Position numbers and translations under genes: made by a program. Positions 1 through 5,039 of a DNA stretch of 7,336 nt are shown piece by piece; within the stretch, counting starts at the first letter, position 1, and every line of letters starts with the position of its first letter. The notes beneath the pieces are model-generated. The model did no database searches. It was given only the letters and a program-made list of their open reading frames with translations, and had not been told where the DNA came from. This DNA is from Phenylobacterium sp. (GTDB lineage Bacteria > Pseudomonadota > Alphaproteobacteria > Caulobacterales > Caulobacteraceae), in the NCBI GenBank assembly GCA_028290925.1, contig JAQGIX010000201.1, positions 1-7,336 of the forward strand, read 5' to 3'.

Positions 1-212
1 CCGCGGGCGGCCCACATGTCGATCTCCAGGGTCGCGATGCCGGCGGCGTTCAGGGCCGCCGCGTGGAAGTCCCCACGGCCGTCGACCCCGTCCGAGCCAT
101 GGCAGATCACCACCGCGGCGGTCTCGCCCGCAGCGTCCTGGAGGGTGTTGAGCTTGCCGGCCACCGTGAGCGACGGCGTGGCGAAGGCGACATAGGAGGT
201 GCGGACTGACAT
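1..212 (-). CDS. Alpha/beta hydrolase (dienelactone hydrolase-like), N-terminal part, cut by window edge
   Basis: This minus-strand gene starts with ATG at 212 and runs off the left edge, so only about 70 N-terminal residues are visible. After a short N-terminal strand region it reads VVICHGSDGVDGRG (about residues 36-49), the beta strand plus HG oxyanion-hole turn typical of alpha/beta hydrolases. A helix and the strand IATLEIDMW follow, as in dienelactone hydrolase-type proteins. The catalytic Ser/Cys, Asp and His would lie outside the window, so neither activity nor substrate can be read. A GCGAGG sequence 7 bases before the ATG can serve as ribosome binding site. The gene diverges from the MmcQ/YjbR gene across a 57-base gap. 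The hydrolase fold is fairly secure; the dienelactone hydrolase subfamily is an inference. Confidence 0.62.
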   Translation of the reverse strand, partial: MSVRTSYVAFATPSLTVAGKLNTLQDAAGETAAVVICHGSDGVDGRGDFHAAALNAAGIATLEIDMWAAR

Positions 213-269
213 GCGCCAACCTCGCCGCCCGGCCTGACAGCGTCAATCGCCGCCTGCTAGGCTCCGCCC
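213..269. promoter_or_regulatory. Divergent intergenic region with candidate promoters
   Basis: This 57-base gap separates the divergent hydrolase and MmcQ/YjbR genes. On the plus strand CTGACA (234-239) is followed 18 bases later by TAGGCT (258-263), part of GCTAGGCT, which resembles the Caulobacter housekeeping -10 element (GCTA-rich). Transcription from it would begin at about 270, the A of the ATG, giving a leaderless mRNA. On the minus strand TTGACG (246-241) is a good -35 box but the matching -10 position (GAGGTT) is poor. The assignments rest on motif reading only. Confidence 0.35.
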
Positions 270-599
270 ATGCTGACCCACGACGATGTGCGGCGGATCG
301 CGCTCTCCATGCCCGAGGCCTACGAGGAGCCGCACTTCGAGAGCCCGTCGTTCCGGGTCAACACCAAGATCTTCTGCACCATGAGCCGCACCGAGCCGCG
401 GATGATGCTGAAGTTCGATCCCGAGGATCAGCACAACCTCGCAGCCGACAGCCCGGGGGCGATCTGGCCCGTGCCCGGCTACTGGGGCCAGAAGGGCGCG
501 ACCTACCTGCGCTTCACCGAGCTCGACGAGGCCCGCCTCGCCAGCCTCATGCGCCTGGCCTGGGCCAGGGTCGCGCCCAAGCGGCTGCTTCGCGCCTAG
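270..599 (+). CDS. MmcQ/YjbR family protein
   Basis: This 109-residue protein matches the MmcQ/YjbR family in length and layout. It has an N-terminal helix (DDVRRIALSMPEAYEE, residues 5-20), a beta strand around FRVNTKIFCTM, and a C-terminal YWGQKGATYLRF strand followed by a helix (about 71-109). These small proteins have a CyaY-like alpha/beta fold and are often labelled DNA-binding, but a biochemical role is not well established and none can be inferred here. The ATG at 270 is chosen because the N-terminal helix starts immediately after it. No Shine-Dalgarno sequence precedes it, and a -10-like element ends 6 bases upstream, which fits a leaderless message. The stop TAG (597-599) lies in a CTAG that also supplies the stop of the convergent MAPEG gene. 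Confidence 0.85.
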   Translation: MLTHDDVRRIALSMPEAYEEPHFESPSFRVNTKIFCTMSRTEPRMMLKFDPEDQHNLAADSPGAIWPVPGYWGQKGATYLRFTELDEARLASLMRLAWARVAPKRLLRA

Positions 600-1006
600 C
601 GCACGAAGAACAGGATCCAGAGGACCAGCAGCACGACATTGCTGGTCGCGAAGGCGATCAGCCGGTGCATGACGTTGTTGTAGGTCACGTGGATCAGCGA
701 ATGGGCCACGCGCAGGGCCACGTAGATCCAGGCCACCGTCAGCACGAGGCCGTCCACCTTGCCGGCCACGTAGTACATGAGCCCCGCCACGTAGAAGAGC
801 AGCGGCAGCTCGAGCAGGTTCATCATGTTGCGGTTGGGGATCGAAACCTCGCCCGGCACCCGCGCCGACTCGCCGAACTTGAAGTCGTCGGCCTTGATCA
901 GCCCGGCGCGGCCGGCCGCAAACCGCCGGAACGGGATGTTCAACAGAACCGCGAAGGTCAGGAAGGCCAGCGCGCCCATGGGCAGGAAGATCAGTTGCTG
1001 TTGCAT
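596..1006 (-). CDS. MAPEG family integral membrane protein
   Basis: This 136-residue hydrophobic protein has four likely transmembrane segments (about residues 4-24, 62-82, 86-106 and 116-134), the layout of the MAPEG superfamily (membrane-associated proteins in eicosanoid and glutathione metabolism). Family-like signatures are NRNMMNLLELP (58-68), between helices 1 and 2, and AHSLIHVTYNNVMHR (101-115), before helix 4. Eukaryotic members are glutathione transferases or leukotriene/prostaglandin synthases. Bacterial members are mostly uncharacterised, so glutathione-dependent activity in the inner membrane is possible but unproven. The ATG at 1006 has a good ribosome binding site (GGGAG, 6 bases upstream). 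The gene converges on the MmcQ/YjbR gene with a 4-base overlap and diverges from rpmF. Confidence 0.85.
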   Translation of the reverse strand: MQQQLIFLPMGALAFLTFAVLLNIPFRRFAAGRAGLIKADDFKFGESARVPGEVSIPNRNMMNLLELPLLFYVAGLMYYVAGKVDGLVLTVAWIYVALRVAHSLIHVTYNNVMHRLIAFATSNVVLLVLWILFFVR

Positions 1007-1051
1007 GACGCTCTCCCGCGATCTATGGCCCGCAAAGCCTAGCGGCGCGGC

Positions 1052-1080
1052 TTGATCGCGAACAGGCTTTCATGCATACA
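1052..1080 (+). promoter_or_regulatory. Candidate rpmF promoter
   Basis: TTGATC (1052-1057) and CATACA (1075-1080) are spaced 17 bases apart upstream of rpmF, in a locally AT-richer patch of an otherwise GC-rich gap. A start about 7 bases downstream would give a leader of roughly 60 bases containing the hairpin at 1094-1115. The -35 is good and the -10 is only moderate, so this is a motif-level inference. Confidence 0.38.
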
Positions 1081-1093
1081 CCCCCGCTCACGT

Positions 1094-1115
1094 CGGCGGC
1101 GGACCTCCGCCGCCG
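1094..1115 (+). promoter_or_regulatory. GC-rich hairpin in the rpmF leader
   Basis: CGGCGGCGGA (1094-1103) and TCCGCCGCCG (1106-1115) are a perfect 10-base inverted repeat with CC between them. A realistic fold has 9 GC pairs and an ACCT loop. No T-run follows on either strand, so it does not look like an intrinsic terminator. It lies 30 bases before the rpmF start, within the predicted 5' untranslated region, where it could act as a leader structure. The apical ACCTCC resembles the anti-Shine-Dalgarno core of 16S rRNA. Any regulatory role is inference. Confidence 0.5.
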
Positions 1116-1145
1116 TCATCATTTCCACGCCCGCGAGATACTCCG

Positions 1146-1328
1146 ATGGCCGTTCCTAAGCGCAAAACCTCGCCGTCCAGGCGCAACATGCGGCGCTCGC
1201 ACCACGCCCTGCCGGCCAATTCCTTTGTCGAGGACAAGGAAACCGGCGAGCTGAAGCGGCCGCACCACGTCGACCTGAAGACCGGCATGTACAAGGGCCG
1301 CCAGGTCCTGACGCCGAAGGAAGACTAA
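1146..1328 (+). CDS. rpmF: 50S ribosomal protein L32
   Basis: The 60-residue basic product begins MAVPKRKTSPSRRNMRRSHH, the typical start of bacterial L32, and ends in the alphaproteobacterial pattern DLKTGMYKGRQVLTPKED. L32 is a small structural protein of the large ribosomal subunit near the peptidyl transferase side of the particle. The sequence contains no cysteine, so it is the zinc-free (C-minus) form rather than the CxxC zinc-ribbon form. The ATG at 1146 is preceded only by a weak GCGAGA sequence. Upstream is a candidate promoter plus a strong leader hairpin, and downstream is an intrinsic terminator, so the gene is probably transcribed alone. Confidence 0.97.
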   Translation: MAVPKRKTSPSRRNMRRSHHALPANSFVEDKETGELKRPHHVDLKTGMYKGRQVLTPKED

Positions 1329-1343
1329 GGCTTCCAGAGCCTT
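1327..1343 (+). other. Small hairpin at the rpmF stop codon
   Basis: AAGGCT (1327-1332) and AGCCTT (1338-1343) form a perfect 6-base stem with a TCCAG loop, starting within the TAA stop codon. It precedes the main terminator and has no T-run of its own. It may stabilise the 3' end or be incidental. Confidence 0.35.
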
Positions 1344-1354
1344 CGACAATTGCG

Positions 1355-1384
1355 ACGCCGGCTGTTCCAAACGGCCGGCGTTTT
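1355..1384 (+). terminator. Rho-independent terminator of rpmF
   Basis: ACGCCGGC (1355-1362) pairs perfectly with GCCGGCGT (1374-1381) across an 11-base loop and is followed by a TTTT tract (1381-1384). It sits 27 bases after the rpmF stop codon. On the opposite strand no T-run follows the stem, so it works in the rpmF direction only. Confidence 0.82.
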
Positions 1385-1392
1385 GATTCCGG

Positions 1393-1413
1393 ATCCTTCT
1401 CCCGCAGGGGAGA
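1393..1413. repeat. Short palindromic intergenic repeat, probably a fragment
   Basis: ATCCTTCTCCCGCAGGGGAG followed by A contains TCTCCC (1398-1403) and GGGAGA (1408-1413) around a GCAG loop. It resembles the CCTTCTCCC/GGGAGAAGG-type palindrome common between genes in many alphaproteobacteria. The right flank reads ACGCACG rather than completing the outer arm, so it may be degenerate. It lies just beyond the stop of the minus-strand hydratase gene and could form a 3'-end hairpin there, without a T-run. Confidence 0.45.
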
Positions 1414-1422
1414 CGCACGACA

Positions 1423-2193
1423 TCACTGCGTCCGCCCGCGCGCCTGCACCGCCGCCCGGCGGGCCTCGACCATCTCGGGCGTCACCTCGGCATTGTGGGC
1501 CACCGAGCGGTCGTGCTCCAGCGCCAGGCCCTCGGCCAGGGAAAGCGCGTAGCCGTCGTCGATCATCGCCTTGTAGGTGATCAGCATGTCGCCTTCGATC
1601 TGGGCCATCTCGGAGGCCAGCTTCAGCGCCGTCGGCATCAGCTCGGCGGGCTCGACCACGCGGTTCACCAGGCCCCAGTCGTAGGCCTGCTGGGCGGAGA
1701 GGAAGTTGCCGGTCAGCGACAGCTCCTTGGCGCGATAGGGCCCGATCGCCCGCGAGAGTTTCTGCGACAGCCCCCAGCCGGGCGTGATCCCCACCCGCGC
1801 ATGGGTGTCGGCGAAGCGGGCGTTGGTCGAGCAGATCAGTACGTCGCAGGCCAGCGCCACCTCGAAGCCGCCGGTGATCGCCACGCCATTGATCGCCCCG
1901 ATGATCGGCTTGGAGCAGGCGAGCACGGCCCGCGCCGGATTCTCCGCAGGATCTGTGGCGTTGGCGGCCCCCATCCCCAGCGGATCGGTCCCCAGCTCCT
2001 TCAAATCGAGCCCCGCCGTGAACGCCCGCTCGCCGGCCCCGGTCAGCACCACGACCTTGACCGCCGGATCGGCGTCCAGCTCGACCATCGCCTGGCGCAG
2101 CGCGGCCCGCAGCGCCTTGGAGAGCGCATTCATCGCCTCCGGCCGGTTGAAGGTCACCACGGCGACCGGGCCGGTCTTCTCCACGAGCAGCAT
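1423..2193 (-). CDS. Enoyl-CoA hydratase/isomerase (crotonase) family protein
   Basis: With the start at 2193 the product has 256 residues, a normal crotonase length. FNRPEAMNAL (15-24) is the typical first CoA-site region, and RAFTAGLDLKEL (56-67) is the A-G-x-D-L oxyanion/CoA segment. INGVAITGGFEVALACD (101-117) carries the second oxyanion glycine and Glu111, which aligns with the first catalytic glutamate of enoyl-CoA hydratase. In the following FADTHARVGITPGWGL segment (127-142) the second catalytic glutamate position appears to hold His131, so ordinary hydratase activity is uncertain. The start at 2193 is preferred over the in-frame ATG at 2220 because GGAGAA lies about 6 bases before it and a candidate -10 overlaps 2218-2223. 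The acyl-CoA substrate is not identifiable. Confidence 0.88.
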   Translation of the reverse strand: MLLVEKTGPVAVVTFNRPEAMNALSKALRAALRQAMVELDADPAVKVVVLTGAGERAFTAGLDLKELGTDPLGMGAANATDPAENPARAVLACSKPIIGAINGVAITGGFEVALACDVLICSTNARFADTHARVGITPGWGLSQKLSRAIGPYRAKELSLTGNFLSAQQAYDWGLVNRVVEPAELMPTALKLASEMAQIEGDMLITYKAMIDDGYALSLAEGLALEHDRSVAHNAEVTPEMVEARRAAVQARGRTQ

Positions 2194-2217
2194 GAGGCGT
2201 TCTCCGTTCAGCCCGCG

Positions 2218-2246
2218 CATGAACCGGCGGACGCGGCGGCCGTCAA
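2218..2246 (-). promoter_or_regulatory. Candidate promoter of the crotonase-family gene
   Basis: On the minus strand TTGACG (2246-2241) matches the alphaproteobacterial -35 consensus and is followed 17 bases later by TTCATG (2223-2218), a weak -10. It would give a leader of about 18 bases ending at the GGAGAA-served ATG at 2193. The strong -35 is visible; the rest is inference. Confidence 0.32.
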
Positions 2247-2249
2247 GCG

Positions 2250-2278
2250 TTGCCCCGGCGCGGGAAGCTGGCTATCCG
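2250..2278 (+). promoter_or_regulatory. Candidate eno promoter
   Basis: TTGCCC (2250-2255) and TATCCG (2273-2278) are 17 bases apart. The -10 sits inside GCTATCC (2271-2277), close to the Caulobacter housekeeping form GCTAnAwC. Initiation near 2285 would give a leader of about 20 bases with the AGAGGA ribosome binding site. Its -35 is nearly adjacent to that of the divergent crotonase gene. Confidence 0.5.
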
Positions 2279-2304
2279 TCGCGGCCCATAGGCAGAGGAC
2301 ACCC

Positions 2305-3585
2305 ATGACCGAGATCGTCGACATCGTCGCCCGCGAGATCCTCGACAGCCGCGGCAATCCCACGGTGGAGGTCGACGTGATCCTCGAGGACGGCTCCATG
2401 GGCCGCGCGGCCGTGCCCTCCGGCGCCTCCACCGGCGCCCACGAGGCCGTCGAGAAGCGTGACGGCGACAAGAAGCGCTACGGCGGCAAGGGCGTGACCC
2501 AGGCGGTCGATGCGGTGAACGGCGAGATCTACGACGCGCTTTCCGGCTCCGACGCCGAGGACCAGCGGCGCATCGACAAGCTGCTGATCGAGCTCGACGG
2601 CACGCCCAACAAGGCCCGGCTGGGCGCCAACGCCATCCTCGGCGTCAGCCTGGCGACCGCCAAGGCGGCGGCCGGCTCGGCGGCCCTACCGCTCTACAAA
2701 TATGTGGGCGGGGTCTCGGCCCGCGTCCTGCCCGTGCCGATGATGAACATCATCAACGGCGGGGCCCACGCGGATAATCCGATCGACATCCAGGAGTTCA
2801 TGATCCTGCCGACCGGCGCGCCCAGCTTCGCCGAGGCGCTGCGCATGGGCGGGGAGATCTTCCATGCGCTGAAGAGCCAGCTGAAGGCCGCGGGCCACAA
2901 CACCAACGTCGGCGACGAGGGCGGCTTCGCCCCGAACCTTGCCACCGCCGAAGAGGCGCTCAGCTTCATCATGAAGGCCGGGCACAGCGCGGGCTACAAG
3001 GCGGGCGCCGACTTCGTGCTCGGTCTCGACGCTGCCGCCAGCGAGTTCTTCAAGGGCGGCAAGTACGTCATGGAGGGCGAGGGCAAGACGCTCGATCCGG
3101 CCGGCATGGTCGACTACCTGGCGAAGCTCGCCGCCGAGTTCCCGATCGTCTCCATCGAGGATGGCTGCGCGGAGGACGATTTCGACGGCTGGAAACAGCT
3201 CACCGACAAGCTGGGCGGCAAGATCCAGCTGGTGGGCGACGACCTGTTCGTCACCAACCCGAAGCGGCTGGCCATGGGCATCGAGAAGGGCCTGGCCAAT
3301 TCGATCCTCATCAAGGTCAACCAGATCGGCACGCTCTCGGAGACCCTCGACGCCGTCGATCTCGCCCACCGCAACGCCTACACCGCGGTGATGAGCCACC
3401 GTTCCGGCGAGACCGAGGATTCGACCATCGCCGACCTCGCCGTGGCCACCAACTGCGGGCAGATCAAGACCGGCTCGCTGTCGCGCTCCGATCGCCTGGC
3501 CAAGTACAACCAACTGCTGCGCATCGAGGAAGAGCTCGGCGACCAGGCGGTCTACGCCGGGCGAGGCGCCTTGAAGCACGGCTGA
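2305..3585 (+). CDS. eno: Enolase (phosphopyruvate hydratase)
   Basis: This 426-residue cytoplasmic glycolytic enzyme interconverts 2-phosphoglycerate and phosphoenolpyruvate. The N-terminal domain has REILDSRGNPT (10-20) and the mobile loop SGASTGAHEA (39-48). The C-terminal barrel carries the acid/base pair Glu205 (in GDEGGFAP) and Lys337, inside the signature ILIKVNQIGT (334-343). The Mg2+ ligands are Asp242 (GLDAA), Glu285 (SIEDG) and Asp312 (GDDLFVT). SHRSGETEDS (364-373) binds the substrate phosphate. All expected active-site residues are present. The ATG at 2305 has AGAGGA 5 bases upstream and gives the canonical start MTEIVDIVAREILDSRGNPT. The open frame continues upstream, but that part is only the antisense of the neighbouring gene. 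In Caulobacter the RNA degradosome uses aconitase rather than enolase, so a degradosome role should not be assumed. Confidence 0.98.
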   Translation: MTEIVDIVAREILDSRGNPTVEVDVILEDGSMGRAAVPSGASTGAHEAVEKRDGDKKRYGGKGVTQAVDAVNGEIYDALSGSDAEDQRRIDKLLIELDGTPNKARLGANAILGVSLATAKAAAGSAALPLYKYVGGVSARVLPVPMMNIINGGAHADNPIDIQEFMILPTGAPSFAEALRMGGEIFHALKSQLKAAGHNTNVGDEGGFAPNLATAEEALSFIMKAGHSAGYKAGADFVLGLDAAASEFFKGGKYVMEGEGKTLDPAGMVDYLAKLAAEFPIVSIEDGCAEDDFDGWKQLTDKLGGKIQLVGDDLFVTNPKRLAMGIEKGLANSILIKVNQIGTLSETLDAVDLAHRNAYTAVMSHRSGETEDSTIADLAVATNCGQIKTGSLSRSDRLAKYNQLLRIEEELGDQAVYAGRGALKHG

Positions 3586-3656
3586 GCCTCTCGGGGCTTA
3601 CCTCCCATTAAGCATGTCGGCGGCATCTATCGGGCTCGCGCCCCAAGGATTCGCCG
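3586..3656 (+). other. eno-ftsB intergenic region
   Basis: This 71-base gap has a weak stem right after the eno stop (AGCCT 3585-3589 with GGGCT 3594-3598) without a T-run. A second small stem, GGGC/GCCC (3632-3643), lies just before the AAGGA ribosome binding site of the next gene. A GATTC site (GANTC class) lies at 3648-3652. No convincing promoter or terminator is visible, so read-through from eno into the division gene is plausible. Confidence 0.4.
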
Positions 3657-3953
3657 TTGCTCGCCCGCCTTCGCTCCTATCTGCCGACCGCGGCGCTCGC
3701 CCTGCTGATCGTCTATTTCGGCGTCCACGCCTTCACCGGCGAGCAGGGGCTGCTCTCCTCCAACCTGCGCGACGAGACCCTCACGGCCAAGACCCGCGAG
3801 CTCGCCGCCCTGCAAGCGCAGCGGGAGGATCTGGAGAAACGCGCCCGTCTTTTGCGCGACACGTCACTTTCGGCCGACTTGCTGGAGGAAAGGGCGCGCT
3901 CCCTGCTAGGCTTCGCCGATCCAAGGGATTATGTGATCCGCACGAAGCCTTAG
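3657..3953 (+). CDS. ftsB: FtsB/DivIC-family septum formation initiator
   Basis: This 98-residue bitopic membrane protein has a short cytoplasmic N-terminus, one transmembrane helix (about 10-26, TAALALLIVYFGVHAF) and a charged coiled coil (about 37-67). The C-terminal segment LLEERARSLLGFADPRDYVI (75-94) has the family pattern ERAR-x-x-LG followed by a proline and an aromatic. FtsB-type proteins pair with FtsL and FtsQ in the divisome and help activate septal peptidoglycan synthesis. The start is TTG at 3657, supported by AAGGA 7 bases upstream; no ATG or GTG gives a better start in this frame. It lies between eno and pdhA, an arrangement seen in related alphaproteobacteria. The family is clear; the symbol follows usual naming and was not verified. 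Confidence 0.85.
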   Translation: MLARLRSYLPTAALALLIVYFGVHAFTGEQGLLSSNLRDETLTAKTRELAALQAQREDLEKRARLLRDTSLSADLLEERARSLLGFADPRDYVIRTKP

Positions 3954-4004
3954 ACCCGCCGATGGCGGTTCCAGAGGCGCATCAAGACGACCATGGAGTA
4001 ACGC
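3954..4004 (+). other. ftsB-pdhA spacer with small hairpin
   Basis: This 51-base spacer contains CCGCC (3956-3960) and GGCGG (3964-3968) around GAT, a 5-base GC stem too short and without the T-run needed for a terminator. It ends with the pdhA ribosome binding site GGAG (3995-3998). I find no convincing promoter here, so pdhA may be read from upstream or from a site inside ftsB. Confidence 0.35.
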
Positions 4005-5039
4005 ATGGCGCGTGGGCAGGCCGGCGCGACCGGCCGGCGGAAGGCCAACGGCGTCGATCCCAAGAGCGGGGCCGGCAAGGACGAGCTGCTTAGGTACTAT
4101 CGGGACATGCTGCTGATCCGTCGCTTCGAGGAGCGCGCGGGCCAGCTCTACGGCATGGGCCTGATCGGCGGCTTCTGCCACCTGTACATCGGCCAGGAGG
4201 CGATCGCGGTCGGCGTGCAGTCGGTGAAGCAGCCGGGCGACCAGATCATCACCGGCTACCGCGAGCACGGCCACATGCTGGCGGCCGGCATGGATCCCAA
4301 GGAGGTCATGGCCGAGCTCACCGGGCGCGCCAGCGGCGTGTCCAAGGGCAAGGGCGGCTCCATGCACATGTTCTCGACCGAGAGCGACTTCTACGGCGGG
4401 CACGGCATCGTCGGCGCCCAGGTGAGCCTGGGCACCGGCCTGGCGCTCGCCGACAAGTACCGCGACAACGGCAAGGTCAGCTTCACCTACTTCGGCGACG
4501 GCGCCGCCAACCAGGGCCAGGTCTACGAGAGCTTCAACATGGCCGAGATCTGGCGGCTGCCGGTGGTCTACATCATCGAGAACAACCAGTACGCCATGGG
4601 GACCTCCATCGAGCGGTCGTCCTCGGAGACCCACCTCTACAAGCGCGGCGCCTCCTTCCGTATCCCGGGCGAAGAGGTCGACGGCATGGATGTGCTGGCC
4701 GTGCGCGCCGCCACCGCCAAGGCCGCCGAGCACGCCCGCTCCGGAAACGGCCCCTATATCCTCGAGATGAAGACCTACCGCTACCGCGGCCACTCCATGA
4801 GCGACCCGGCCAAGTACCGCACCCGCGAGGAGGTCGATCAGATCCGCAAGACCCGCGACCCCATCGACCACGTCGAGGAGTTGCTGGAGAAGCAAGGCTG
4901 GGCCGATGAGCCCACGCTCAAGGCCATCGACGCCGAGGTGAAGAAGATCGTCGCCGAGGCCGCGGAGTTCGCGCGCACCAGCCCCGAGCCCGACCCGTCC
5001 GAGCTCTACACCGACGTCTATACCGAGGTCCCGGCATGA
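4005..5039 (+). CDS. pdhA: Pyruvate dehydrogenase E1 component, alpha subunit
   Basis: This 344-residue subunit pairs with PdhB to form the thiamine-diphosphate enzyme that decarboxylates pyruvate and reductively acetylates lipoyl groups. The ThDP/Mg motif runs from GDGAANQG (164-171) to ENNQYAMGT (192-200). RRFEERAGQLYGMGLIGGFCHL (39-60) is the conserved N-terminal helix-loop, and YREHGH (85-90) is an active-site segment. YRYRGHSMSDPAKYRT (258-273) is the loop holding the regulatory serines in the mitochondrial enzyme; those serines are conserved here but no partner kinase is implied. The length and the separate alpha/beta organisation match the alphaproteobacterial and mitochondrial type rather than the single-chain AceE type. 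The ATG at 4005 has GGAG 6 bases upstream. Its TGA overlaps the pdhB ATG in ATGA. Confidence 0.97.
   Translation: MARGQAGATGRRKANGVDPKSGAGKDELLRYYRDMLLIRRFEERAGQLYGMGLIGGFCHLYIGQEAIAVGVQSVKQPGDQIITGYREHGHMLAAGMDPKEVMAELTGRASGVSKGKGGSMHMFSTESDFYGGHGIVGAQVSLGTGLALADKYRDNGKVSFTYFGDGAANQGQVYESFNMAEIWRLPVVYIIENNQYAMGTSIERSSSETHLYKRGASFRIPGEEVDGMDVLAVRAATAKAAEHARSGNGPYILEMKTYRYRGHSMSDPAKYRTREEVDQIRKTRDPIDHVEELLEKQGWADEPTLKAIDAEVKKIVAEAAEFARTSPEPDPSELYTDVYTEVPA

Noticed and set aside
665..1042. Plus-strand frame of 125 codons opposite the MAPEG gene
   Set aside because: His/Gln/Arg-rich antisense shadow; the minus-strand product has clear transmembrane and MAPEG features.
1495..2304. Long plus-strand open frame continuing upstream of eno, suggesting a 696-residue fusion
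   Set aside because: This part is the antisense of the crotonase-family gene, is rich in His, Arg and Gln as GC-driven shadow frames are, and enolase has a canonical start and ribosome binding site at 2305.
2686..3579. 297-codon minus-strand open frame opposite eno
   Set aside because: Shadow of enolase produced by GC-ending codons; no family resemblance and no ribosome binding context.
3585..3599. Possible terminator after eno
   Set aside because: The stem is only five pairs including a wobble and is followed by TACC, not a T-run.
3608..3624. CtrA-type site at TTAA upstream of ftsB
   Set aside because: Only one TTAA half-site is present; the second half at the N7 spacing is missing.
3879..3912. 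Promoter for pdhA inside ftsB (TTGCTG and TAGGCT)
   Set aside because: The spacing is 22 bases, too long for a normal promoter; only the -10-like motif was kept, as a finding.
3614..4093. 159-codon plus-strand frame spanning ftsB and the pdhA start
   Set aside because: Overlaps two well-supported genes in another frame, is Arg/Pro-rich and shows no domain.
3906..4895. 329-codon minus-strand open frame opposite pdhA
   Set aside because: It is the antisense shadow of a clearly conserved gene, and its translation is a low-complexity Ala/Val/Leu/Gly/His mix with no recognisable domain.
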